A stretch of DNA of 8,359 bases from Bacteroidetes bacterium UBA4009 (GTDB taxonomy: Bacteria; Bacteroidota; Bacteroidia; NS11-12g; UBA9320). A program made the position numbers and the translations under genes. This document shows positions 1 to 7,009 of this stretch, in pieces (position 1 is the stretch's first letter; each line of letters begins with the position of its first letter). Location: assembly GCA_002384205.1 (NCBI GenBank), contig DGBH01000177.1, positions 35,287-43,645 on the forward strand. Reading direction: 5' to 3'. The notes beneath the pieces were generated by a model. It saw only the letters and a list, made by a program, of their open reading frames with translations, was not told where the DNA came from and did no database searches.

Positions 1-92
1 TTACCATATTGATTGGCTCTTCCTACTATTGCACATACTTTAGTAGTGCCTATATCTAGACCAACGATTATTCTTTCTTGAGATTCTGCCAT
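1..92 (-). CDS. ftsA: Cell division protein FtsA, N-terminal fragment (gene runs off the left edge)
   Basis: FtsA is the actin-like, ATP-binding protein that anchors FtsZ filaments to the inner membrane and recruits later divisome proteins. Only the first 30 codons are visible. They start at an ATG at 92-90 and read MAESQERIIVGLDIGTTKVC followed by AIVGRANQYG. The GLDIGTTKV stretch (residues 11-19) is the first phosphate-binding loop of the actin/Hsp70 fold, and with VCAIVG it is the usual start of FtsA. Four bases separate this ATG from the ftsQ stop codon, and ftsQ-ftsA is the standard dcw order, which separates it from other actin-fold proteins such as MreB, DnaK or PilM. No Shine-Dalgarno sequence precedes the ATG, so translation may be coupled to ftsQ. 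The visible part is intact; nothing can be said about the rest. Confidence 0.9.
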   Translation of the reverse strand, partial: MAESQERIIVGLDIGTTKVCAIVGRANQYG

Positions 93-96
93 AATA

Positions 97-834
97 TTAT
101 TTACAAACGATTTGGTTCTTATATTTTAAATTTATAGTGTGATACTTTTCCCATCCTATATGGTTAAGTCCTTCTTGGTAGAAGAGTATTAACTTTTCAA
201 ACTTCTCTGGTATGAGTGTGGTGTCACCAATAACTATCCTTTGGTTCTTAATTTTAGGAATAATTACTAGGTCACTATTATCATCTACAAATATCTGTTC
301 TGTTAAGGCCTCCATAAATTCGTTTTCTTGCACATACGTGGATAGTGTGTACACTTTCTTAATCATCGCCTTTGTCAAGTTTCCATTTACAATAGGAACT
401 CTAGCCACTTCTGTGACATAAGCAGGTATCTGAGTAAAGTCTTTTGCTACATAATAGGAAGTGCCATACATTGGTATCACACGCATTACTGGCATGCGTT
501 GTTTTATTTCAATAAGTAGCTCACCTCTCAAGTCAAAACTAACTTCTGCTTTTTTTACAGAGGGCATTTGTTGAATGAGCTTCTCAATCGTAGGCAAGGA
601 TAAATTAGCCTGTGATATTCCCAGTAAACCACCTACATACCACCTATTGAGTTGATTGTTAATTAAGCGCTTGGTGACTAACTGCTTTTCAATAGGGGCA
701 TCTATTTCTATGGTTATTTTTTCACAGATTTGTTTATTCTGATTTTGTTTTAATACCACAAAAAGAGCGATAAGTAAGATCACTGAAACCAGATAAAGTA
801 ACTTGCGTATGTATGGATTTCTTTTAATCGGCAT
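97..834 (-). CDS. ftsQ: Cell division protein FtsQ (POTRA-domain divisome protein)
   Basis: FtsQ is a single-pass inner-membrane protein of the divisome; in well-studied bacteria it binds FtsB/FtsL and links early and late division proteins. The ATG at 834-832 gives 245 residues: a short basic tail (PIKRNPYIRK), one membrane helix at about 11-28, then a periplasmic part. Residues about 38-112 look like the POTRA domain, ending in the typical MPSVKKAEV and LLIEIKQRMPV segments. The rest is the beta domain, with YYVAKDFTQIP near 128-137 and a C-terminal INLKYKNQIVCK. The frame stays open to a GTG at 879, but that adds 15 residues lying wholly inside murC and ahead of the basic tail, so the ATG is preferred. 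The ATG overlaps the end of murC by 11 bases, which suggests translational coupling. The family diverges strongly in sequence; identity rests on topology, the POTRA-like pattern and position between murC and ftsA. Confidence 0.88.
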   Translation of the reverse strand: MPIKRNPYIRKLLYLVSVILLIALFVVLKQNQNKQICEKITIEIDAPIEKQLVTKRLINNQLNRWYVGGLLGISQANLSLPTIEKLIQQMPSVKKAEVSFDLRGELLIEIKQRMPVMRVIPMYGTSYYVAKDFTQIPAYVTEVARVPIVNGNLTKAMIKKVYTLSTYVQENEFMEALTEQIFVDDNSDLVIIPKIKNQRIVIGDTTLIPEKFEKLILFYQEGLNHIGWEKYHTINLKYKNQIVCK

Positions 835-2191
835 AGTATTCTTGTAAGGGTAAAACGAGTCTATCAATATCTCCAGCACCTAAGGTAAGAAGCACCTCTA
901 CCTGACGATTTTTAAGTGTATCAATCACCTCCTCTTTAGCCACACATTGCGCATTAGACAAATCTACCATTGCCAGGACTGCTTCTGAGGTAACACCGGC
1001 GATAGGCAGTTCTCTGGCGGGATAAATGGGCACTAACAGTAATTCGTCTACCTGGGAAAGTTCGTAGGCAAACTCTGCCATAAAATCTTGGGTACGACTG
1101 AATAAATGCGGCTGAAAAATAGCCGTTATCTTTTTATTTGGATACAATTCTCTTACCGAAGAAATAATGGCCCGCAACTCGCTAGGATGATGTGCATAGT
1201 CATCAATATAGATTACTTTTTCGGTAGTTAAGATGTACTCAAAACGTCTTTTTATTCCTTTAAAATTTGCCAATCCTGCTAGGATAGACTCTAATGCAAC
1301 GCCTGCTTGACGCGTCATTAAAGCTGCGCCAATAGCATTTTCTAAATTATGCAATCCAGGTATGTTCAGGTACAAGTCCTCTATAGGTGCTTCACCAACA
1401 TTATTGTAAATACTAAAATGAGTTCCTTTACCGCTTCGGCTTTTTACCACTGCATAATAATCTGCATTTGTGTTTGATGCCGAATACGTAACTCCATTAA
1501 TTAAATGTCTGCTAGCATATGCCACAAAAACATTTTTTTTATCTAAGACTAAGCTAGCGAACTCTTGATAAGATTTTTCAAGCTCTTCTTGTTTACCGTA
1601 AATATCTAGGTGATCTGCATCGGTGCTAGTAATCACCGCATATTGTGGTTTGAGTTGCAGAAATGAGCGATCAAACTCATCAGCCTCTGTAACACTCAAG
1701 TGCTCACTTGGCGCAGATTGGTGGTAATAATTACTGGCTAAGTTTGTACTGATGCCACCCAAAAAAGCCGAAAAATGCATATTAGAATGCTGCAAAATAG
1801 TAGCAACTATACACGAAGTTGTTGTTTTGCCATGTGTACCGGCAACACTCAAATTTACCGTTTGAGCGGTTACCATGCCTAGCACTTCAGCACGTTTTTT
1901 AAGCACAAAACCTTGCTCTTTAAAGAAATTAAATATTTTGTTATCTCTAGGAATAGCAGGTGTGTATACCACGAAGCTTTCTGCCTTATTTTCTAGTATA
2001 CTGCGTGGAATGCTGTCCACATCATCTATAAATGAAATTTTAAGCCCTTCATCAATAAGCGTATAGGTAAGCGGTGATGGTGTTTTATCATACCCTGACA
2101 CTGTAAAGCTGGCATTATTAAAATAGCGCGCCAATGCACTCATGCCTATACCGCCAATGCCTAAAAAATATATATACTTAGGGTTATCCAA
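824..2191 (-). CDS. murC: UDP-N-acetylmuramate--L-alanine ligase MurC (TTG start)
   Basis: MurC is the cytoplasmic ATP-dependent ligase that adds L-alanine to UDP-MurNAc, the first step of stem-peptide synthesis. The protein has 455 residues, normal for this phylum. The N-terminal Rossmann domain carries GIGGIGMS (11-18), which binds UDP. The central ATPase domain has the P-loop AGTHGKTTTS (117-126), TEADEFDRSF (168-177) and DADHLDIYG (191-199). The C-terminal domain has RRFE (315-318), DDYAHHP (330-336), QPHLFSRT (360-367) and YPARE (390-394). AGTHGKT and DYAHHP separate MurC from MurD, MurE and MurF. The start codon is TTG at 2191-2189. Upstream the frame meets a TAG at 2215-2213 with no ATG or GTG between, and the next internal Met (residue 17) lies inside the UDP-binding loop, so TTG is the only sensible start. 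It overlaps the last 8 bases of murG. The ftsQ ATG lies inside its 3' end. Confidence 0.96.
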   Translation of the reverse strand: MDNPKYIYFLGIGGIGMSALARYFNNASFTVSGYDKTPSPLTYTLIDEGLKISFIDDVDSIPRSILENKAESFVVYTPAIPRDNKIFNFFKEQGFVLKKRAEVLGMVTAQTVNLSVAGTHGKTTTSCIVATILQHSNMHFSAFLGGISTNLASNYYHQSAPSEHLSVTEADEFDRSFLQLKPQYAVITSTDADHLDIYGKQEELEKSYQEFASLVLDKKNVFVAYASRHLINGVTYSASNTNADYYAVVKSRSGKGTHFSIYNNVGEAPIEDLYLNIPGLHNLENAIGAALMTRQAGVALESILAGLANFKGIKRRFEYILTTEKVIYIDDYAHHPSELRAIISSVRELYPNKKITAIFQPHLFSRTQDFMAEFAYELSQVDELLLVPIYPARELPIAGVTSEAVLAMVDLSNAQCVAKEEVIDTLKNRQVEVLLTLGAGDIDRLVLPLQEYYAD

Positions 2192-3269
2192 GGTCTTCTG
2201 TAATTTCGTTAACTATACTTTTAGCGGCATGAGGCTTTCCGAGTTTGATAATTTCTTTGGAAAGTGAATCCAGTTGTGATTGATTTTGGAGTAACTCCAA
2301 TAGCACTCCCGTTATATTCTCTTTAGCTTCGCCGTCTTTACACAAGAGGGCTGCATTTTTTTGAACCAAACTCATAGCATTTTTAGTTTGATGATCTTCA
2401 GCCACAAAGGGTGATGGAATAAAAATAGTGGGTTTGCCTAGTACCGCTAATTCAGATACAGACATGGCTCCAGCCCTACTTATGACAACATCTGCACATT
2501 TATAAGCCAAGTCCATTCGTTGTATAAATGCGGTTCTCGTTCCCCAACTAAAGTCACCAAATTCACCTGAAAAATTTTTACCCGTTTGCCACAAAAGCTG
2601 AATTCCTGCTTGCTCTATTTTTCCCACATTAGCCATTATCGCTTCGTTTATCGTGCGTGCTCCAAGACTTCCTCCTACTACTAAAACGGTTTTTTTATCC
2701 TTTGCTAATCTAAAATAATCTCTTGCCTCGTTTTGATCGGCAGTATCTGCAAGCAAGTCTTGTCGTATTGGATTACCAGTAAGTACTATTTTTTGAGCAG
2801 GAAAAAATTGCTCCATGCCATCGTAGGCCACACATATTTTTTGAGCAACATTTTTAAGCAATTTATTGGTTATCCCAGGATATGAATTTTGTTCTTGCAA
2901 ATAAACTGGCACACTCATTTTACTTGCCATATAATTAAGCGGCCCACTGGCGTAGCCTCCTACCCCAACCGTAAATGTGGGTTTAAATGTTTTAATAATG
3001 CGATAGGATTTCCATAAGCTAAAAATCACCTTAAATGGGAGCATAAGGTTCTGTACACTCCAGCTTCTTTGAAAACCTGAAATCCAAAGTCCATGAATCT
3101 TATATCCTGCTGCTGGAACTTTTTCCATTTCCATTCTACCTGAGGCGCCTACAAATTCGATTACAGCGTCGGGATATTTTGCCATTATTTCATTGGCTAT
3201 TGATATGGCGGGGAAAATATGTCCGCCAGTGCCACCCCCAGATATCAATACGCGTAGCTTATGATACAT
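2184..3269 (-). CDS. murG: Lipid II synthase MurG (undecaprenyldiphospho-muramoylpentapeptide beta-N-acetylglucosaminyltransferase)
   Basis: MurG is a GT-B fold glycosyltransferase (CAZy family GT28) on the cytoplasmic face of the inner membrane. It moves GlcNAc from UDP-GlcNAc onto lipid I to form lipid II. The protein has 361 residues, the usual length. The N-terminal acceptor domain has the glycine-rich loops GGGTGGHIFPA (11-21) and GVGGYASGP (102-110), plus QEQNSYPG (125-132). GNPIR (165-169) lies at the domain junction. The C-terminal UDP-GlcNAc-binding domain has GGSLGARTIN (199-208), SRAGAMSVSEL (264-274, with the conserved Glu at 273) and HQTKNA (293-298). The ATG at 3269-3267 lies inside the end of ftsW (11-base overlap) and places the first glycine loop at its normal distance from the N-terminus. 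The gene runs directly into murC, whose start lies within its last codons. No signal peptide is seen, as expected for a peripheral membrane enzyme. Confidence 0.97.
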   Translation of the reverse strand: MYHKLRVLISGGGTGGHIFPAISIANEIMAKYPDAVIEFVGASGRMEMEKVPAAGYKIHGLWISGFQRSWSVQNLMLPFKVIFSLWKSYRIIKTFKPTFTVGVGGYASGPLNYMASKMSVPVYLQEQNSYPGITNKLLKNVAQKICVAYDGMEQFFPAQKIVLTGNPIRQDLLADTADQNEARDYFRLAKDKKTVLVVGGSLGARTINEAIMANVGKIEQAGIQLLWQTGKNFSGEFGDFSWGTRTAFIQRMDLAYKCADVVISRAGAMSVSELAVLGKPTIFIPSPFVAEDHQTKNAMSLVQKNAALLCKDGEAKENITGVLLELLQNQSQLDSLSKEIIKLGKPHAAKSIVNEITEDLG

Positions 3270-4404
3270 CTTCTTTATCTAAATATACGGTTCTACTTGC
3301 ACTTAGTATAATACCAAATGCTATACTTACAAATAATATAGAGGTCCCTCCCCTACTAACAATGGGTAGTGCCAATCCTGTAACGGGCAAAATATTTACA
3401 GCAACACCCATATTAATCAAAGCTTGCACTACCAAGCTAAATGAAAGTCCAATAGCCAATAGTGCCGCCAGTGAATTTTCCGTTCGTAGGACGATACTAA
3501 ATGCTCGATATAGCAGCGTCATATAGAGTAATAGTAAAAATAACCCCCCGGCATAGCCATATTCTTCTATAATAATAGCATAGATAAAATCAGCAAATGG
3601 CGAAGGCAAAAAGTTCTTTTGACGACTTCGACCTGGGCCTGTACCAAAAAGCCCTCCACGAGCTACGGCAATCTTTGCCTGTCTACTCTGAAAACTGCCA
3701 CCGTCATCACTGCCACTGCTAAACGCTTCGATACGTGATTTCATAGTAGCAATCCTACCAAACTGCACGTCTGTATTCATAACGTACGCAAACAAGCCTC
3801 CAAGAACCAGAATACCTATTCCTAAAAGTAAGCCAATTTGTTTCATTGGAATTCTACCTAAAAAAAGAACGAGCATACTGGTCAAAAAAAGAACTGCAGA
3901 CGTAGAAAAATCTTCAGGAAATATAAGTACACATACTAAGAGTATCCAACCTAATATGGGCAATAATGTTTTTTTAAAATCATGTACTTCACCCTGTCTT
4001 TTAGCCATAAATCTAGCTACAAAAACAATCAGCGCCAGCTTCGCAAAATCAGAACTTTGAACCGTAAGTCCGCCAGGTATTGATACCCATCTACGTGCTT
4101 CGTTTATCTCAAGCCCAAAAAAGAGGGTGTAAATTAAAAGAGGAACAGCCAAATACAACATAATCTGGCCAATACGTGAGTAGTATTGAATATTTATAAG
4201 ATGCGTAAGCCACATTGTTCCTAAACCAAAACCCAACAATGAGACATGCTTTATCAGGTAGTACTCTGTATCCCCGCCACGGTCTTTGTATGCCAAAGTC
4301 CCTGTAGATGAATACACGGCCATAACCCCTATTACAGAGAGTGCCAAAACGACAAACCATATCACAGGATCGCCCTTTAAGTATTTACCAAATAGCTCTT
4401 TCAC
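3259..4404 (-). CDS. ftsW: SEDS-family septal peptidoglycan polymerase FtsW (GTG start)
   Basis: FtsW is the SEDS glycosyltransferase that polymerises lipid II at the division site together with its class B PBP partner FtsI. The 381 residues contain about ten hydrophobic helices, starting near residue 14. Family signatures in order are AVYSSTG (29-35), NEARRWVSIPG (101-111), QSSDFAKLALI (116-126), FQSRQAKIAVARGGLFG (238-254), ADFIYA with the predicted catalytic Asp at 272, and LPVTGLALPIVSRGGTS (339-354). FtsW and RodA share these motifs; the dcw location between murD and murG decides for FtsW. The start is GTG at 4404-4402. An in-frame TAG lies two codons upstream, so nothing longer is possible, and the resulting MKELF-like N-terminus suits the family. 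The start lies 8 bases after the murD stop. AGAGGA in the murD tail is 14 bases upstream of GTG, too far to be a convincing Shine-Dalgarno. Confidence 0.94.
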   Translation of the reverse strand: MKELFGKYLKGDPVIWFVVLALSVIGVMAVYSSTGTLAYKDRGGDTEYYLIKHVSLLGFGLGTMWLTHLINIQYYSRIGQIMLYLAVPLLIYTLFFGLEINEARRWVSIPGGLTVQSSDFAKLALIVFVARFMAKRQGEVHDFKKTLLPILGWILLVCVLIFPEDFSTSAVLFLTSMLVLFLGRIPMKQIGLLLGIGILVLGGLFAYVMNTDVQFGRIATMKSRIEAFSSGSDDGGSFQSRQAKIAVARGGLFGTGPGRSRQKNFLPSPFADFIYAIIIEEYGYAGGLFLLLLYMTLLYRAFSIVLRTENSLAALLAIGLSFSLVVQALINMGVAVNILPVTGLALPIVSRGGTSILFVSIAFGIILSASRTVYLDKEDVS

Positions 4405-4412
4405 GCGCTAAC

Positions 4413-5756
4413 TTATAATCCTCTAACGGCTCTTTTAAATTGATTACCTCTATCTTGATAGTTCTCAAACAAATCAAAAGAAGCACATGCAGGAGAAAGA
4501 AGTACTGTTTCTCCTTTTTCACCTAAACTATACGCAATTTGAACCGCTTCCTCGGCTGAATTAGCGTTAATCATCATGTCCACATCTTTACGAAATGCTT
4601 GATGTAACTTCATATTATTTACTCCAAGACATACAATTATTCTCACTTTTTCTTTAACCAAAGGGCTAAGAGATTCGTAATCATTTCCTTTATCAACTCC
4701 ACCCGCTATCCAGATAATCGGATCTTCTACACTTTCAAGCGCATACCAAGCCGCATTTACATTAGTAGCTTTACTATCGTTTATGAAGTTAATTCCTTTC
4801 ACCTTAGCTACATACTCTAGCCTGTGCTCTACATTTTTAAAATCAGATAGACTTTCTCTGATGCTCTCTTTTCTAATAAGCAACGAATTGGCAATGATAG
4901 ACGCTGCCATAGAGTTGTACGTGTTGTGCTTACCTGCGATAGTTAATTGATTTACGGCCATGTTAAATTCAGTTTTTGGTTTATTAAGTTTTATATTGAT
5001 TTGATTATCCGCTACCCAAGCTCCTTCATCCAACGGACCACCATTATAGGTGAACGGTATAAGCTGAGCATCGGTAGTATGATGTTTAAGTTGATTATTA
5101 ATGACTTCATCATCAGCACAGTAAATAAATCTCTGCGCAGATGTTTGGTGATTATTTATTCTAAATTTAGACTCAATGTATCCTTGAAAAGAATCATATC
5201 TGTCTAAATGATCAGGAGTGATATTTAGTAATACTGCGTAATCTAATCTTACGGTATGCATACCATCTAGCTGAAAACTGCTCAGTTCGAGCACATAGTA
5301 TTCATGGTTTTCTTCGGCAACTTGTTTTGCAAAACTGTAACCTACATTACCCGCTAAACCTACTTTAAGACCTGCTTTTTGTAGCAAATGGTGAGTGAGA
5401 AGTGTCGTAGTAGTTTTTCCGTTAGTTCCTGTAATACCTATAAGTACTGCGTTGGTATATGAGGCGGCAAACTCTATCTCTCCTTCAATCTGTATATTTT
5501 GCTCTGCAGCTTGCTTTAAGATAGAAACGGTATCCGATATCCCTGGGCTTTTAACTATTTTAACAGAAGAGAGTATCTTCTCCACATCGTGACCACCTTC
5601 TTCATAGGCAATACCATATTTCTCAAGCTCAGCTTTGTATTGTGGTTTTATTTGACCAGAGTCAGACACCCACACATCAAAACCTTCTTTCTGAGCTAAG
5701 ATGGCAGATCCAACACCGCTTTCACCGGCACCTAATATGGAAACAAGGTTACTCAC
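4413..5756 (-). CDS. murD: UDP-N-acetylmuramoyl-L-alanine--D-glutamate ligase MurD (GTG start)
   Basis: MurD is the cytoplasmic ligase that adds D-glutamate to UDP-MurNAc-L-Ala. From the GTG at 5756-5754 the protein has 447 residues, close to the usual 440-450. Motifs by this numbering: UDP-binding GAGESGVG (9-16), ATPase P-loop GITGTNGKTT (107-116), NITPDHLDR (178-186), the ESKFRI segment whose Lys197 corresponds to the carbamylated lysine of the family, NDSKATN (326-332), AGGVDKG (351-357) and SPACASFDLFENYQDRG (421-437). NDSKATN and SPACASFD are diagnostic for MurD. The frame is open further, to a TTG at 5816, but that adds 20 residues encoded within the last codons of mraY and pushes the Rossmann loop unusually far from the N-terminus. 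The GTG reads VSNLVSILGAGESG, sits two bases after the mraY stop, and is preferred. No clear ribosome binding site is seen, so coupling to mraY is likely. Confidence 0.95.
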   Translation of the reverse strand: MSNLVSILGAGESGVGSAILAQKEGFDVWVSDSGQIKPQYKAELEKYGIAYEEGGHDVEKILSSVKIVKSPGISDTVSILKQAAEQNIQIEGEIEFAASYTNAVLIGITGTNGKTTTTLLTHHLLQKAGLKVGLAGNVGYSFAKQVAEENHEYYVLELSSFQLDGMHTVRLDYAVLLNITPDHLDRYDSFQGYIESKFRINNHQTSAQRFIYCADDEVINNQLKHHTTDAQLIPFTYNGGPLDEGAWVADNQINIKLNKPKTEFNMAVNQLTIAGKHNTYNSMAASIIANSLLIRKESIRESLSDFKNVEHRLEYVAKVKGINFINDSKATNVNAAWYALESVEDPIIWIAGGVDKGNDYESLSPLVKEKVRIIVCLGVNNMKLHQAFRKDVDMMINANSAEEAVQIAYSLGEKGETVLLSPACASFDLFENYQDRGNQFKRAVRGL

Positions 5757-5758
5757 GT

Positions 5759-7009
5759 TTATCTTAATTTGAAAGTGATGATGGTAAAAATGGCTAGCAT
5801 AACGCCTACTATCCAAAATCGGGTAACTATTTTAGGTTCTGCATAACCAAGTTTTTGATAATGGTGATGTAATGGAGACATTAAGAAAACACGTCTTCCC
5901 TCGCCATATTTCTTTTTGGTATACTTAAAATAGCTTACCTGTATCATGACACTAAGGTTCTCTGCTAAAAAAATACCGCAGAGTATAGGTAAGACTAGTT
6001 CCTTGCGGATCATAAGCGCTAATACGGCTATAACTCCACCTAAAGCGAGGCTGCCTGTATCACCCATAAATACTTGAGCAGGAAAACTGTTATACCATAA
6101 AAACCCAATACATGCACCGGCAAACGCCGCTGCAAAAATTACCAGCTCTCCTTGATTAGGAATAAACATTATTCCCAAGTAGTCCGAAAAAATAAGGTTA
6201 CCACTTATAAAGGCCAATACCGCCAGCGTGACACCAATAATTGCTGAACTTCCTGCGGCAAGACCATCTATACCATCGGTAAGATTTGCTCCATTAGAAA
6301 CTGCAGTTATAATAAAAATAACTACTAACATATACACCACCCAAGCCCATTTATTAGCACCTTCGTCATCCATCCAAAACAGCAGTTTAGAATAGTCTAT
6401 TTGATGTGTTTTAAGAAAGGGGAGTGTAGTGGTTGTGCTTTTTACATCTTGGAAATACATCAACTGTCCATTAATCTCTTTTACCTCCGCTCCCACTGGA
6501 GCTTCACTTACTGTATCAATTTTGTATTGCTCACGTACTACTACATTATCATTAAAATGTAACACCAAGGCGACAATAACTCCAAGACCGATTTGTCCAA
6601 TTACCTTAAACTTACCCGCCAATCCGGCTTTATCTTTCTTGTATATTTTGATATAATCATCTATAAAACCAATAACACCGAGCCAAATAGTGCTAAAAAT
6701 CATTAGCAACACATACACATTATTTAACTTAGCAAAAAGGATGGTTGGGATAAGAATAGCGGCTAAAATGATTAACCCTCCCATTGTTGGCGTACCTTTC
6801 TTAGCCTCTTCGCCATCCAATCCTAGCGTTCTGATCGTTTCAGCCGCTTGAAGATTTCTAAGTTTTTCAATTAAACTTTTGCCAAAAAGCAAGGAGATAA
6901 CCAACGAAACAATAACTGCCATTGCCGCTCTAAAAGAGATATATTGAAATACTCCGGCCCCCGGTAAATTGTAGTTTTGTTGCAGATAATCGAATAAATG
7001 ATACAGCAT
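5759..7009 (-). CDS. mraY: Phospho-N-acetylmuramoyl-pentapeptide transferase MraY (lipid I synthase)
   Basis: MraY is a polytopic inner-membrane enzyme that transfers phospho-MurNAc-pentapeptide from UDP to undecaprenyl phosphate, giving lipid I. The 416 residues carry all core motifs: KGTPTMGG (71-78), FIDDYIK with the Asp pair 117-118, [10 protein letters not shown] (242-251), [18 protein letters not shown] (303-320, Asp317) and the HHH of loop E (381-383) followed by [16 protein letters not shown]. The enzyme is longer than the roughly 360-residue E. coli form. The extra length lies mainly at about 151-220, a polar stretch between the fourth and fifth membrane helices, predicted to face the periplasm. 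Long forms are common in Bacteroidota. The ATG at 7009-7007 shares one base with the murE stop (TAATG), a classic stop-start coupling arrangement. The downstream neighbour is murD, two bases away. No murF lies between murE and mraY, unlike in E. coli. Confidence 0.97.
   Translation of the reverse strand: MLYHLFDYLQQNYNLPGAGVFQYISFRAAMAVIVSLVISLLFGKSLIEKLRNLQAAETIRTLGLDGEEAKKGTPTMGGLIILAAILIPTILFAKLNNVYVLLMIFSTIWLGVIGFIDDYIKIYKKDKAGLAGKFKVIGQIGLGVIVALVLHFNDNVVVREQYKIDTVSEAPVGAEVKEINGQLMYFQDVKSTTTTLPFLKTHQIDYSKLLFWMDDEGANKWAWVVYMLVVIFIITAVSNGANLTDGIDGLAAGSSAIIGVTLAVLAFISGNLIFSDYLGIMFIPNQGELVIFAAAFAGACIGFLWYNSFPAQVFMGDTGSLALGGVIAVLALMIRKELVLPILCGIFLAENLSVMIQVSYFKYTKKKYGEGRRVFLMSPLHHHYQKLGYAEPKIVTRFWIVGVMLAIFTIITFKLR

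Noticed and set aside
93..96. The ftsQ-ftsA gap considered as a promoter or ribosome-binding region
   Set aside because: It is only four bases long, and the preceding 20 bases show no Shine-Dalgarno or convincing promoter elements.
835..879. Fifteen-residue N-terminal extension of FtsQ from a GTG at 879
   Set aside because: The extension lies entirely in murC coding sequence. The ATG at 834 gives the expected short basic tail before the membrane helix.
1533..1540. Run of eight T (A8 in the sense strand) inside murC, looked at as a slippage site or terminator tail
   Set aside because: The reading frame is intact on both sides (DKKNVFVAY), no GC-rich stem precedes the run, and A-rich lysine/asparagine codons are common in this AT-rich DNA.
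3179..3526. Open frame of 115 codons on the plus strand across the ftsW/murG junction
   Set aside because: It lies wholly antisense to two well-supported genes and its translation shows no recognisable domain. The other plus-strand frames (for example 212-421, 4947-5207, 6429-6656) are rejected for the same reason.
4109..4360. Second minus-strand frame of 83 codons inside ftsW
   Set aside because: It is an alternative frame of the FtsW membrane-helix region, with no separate support and no sign of a frameshift in ftsW.
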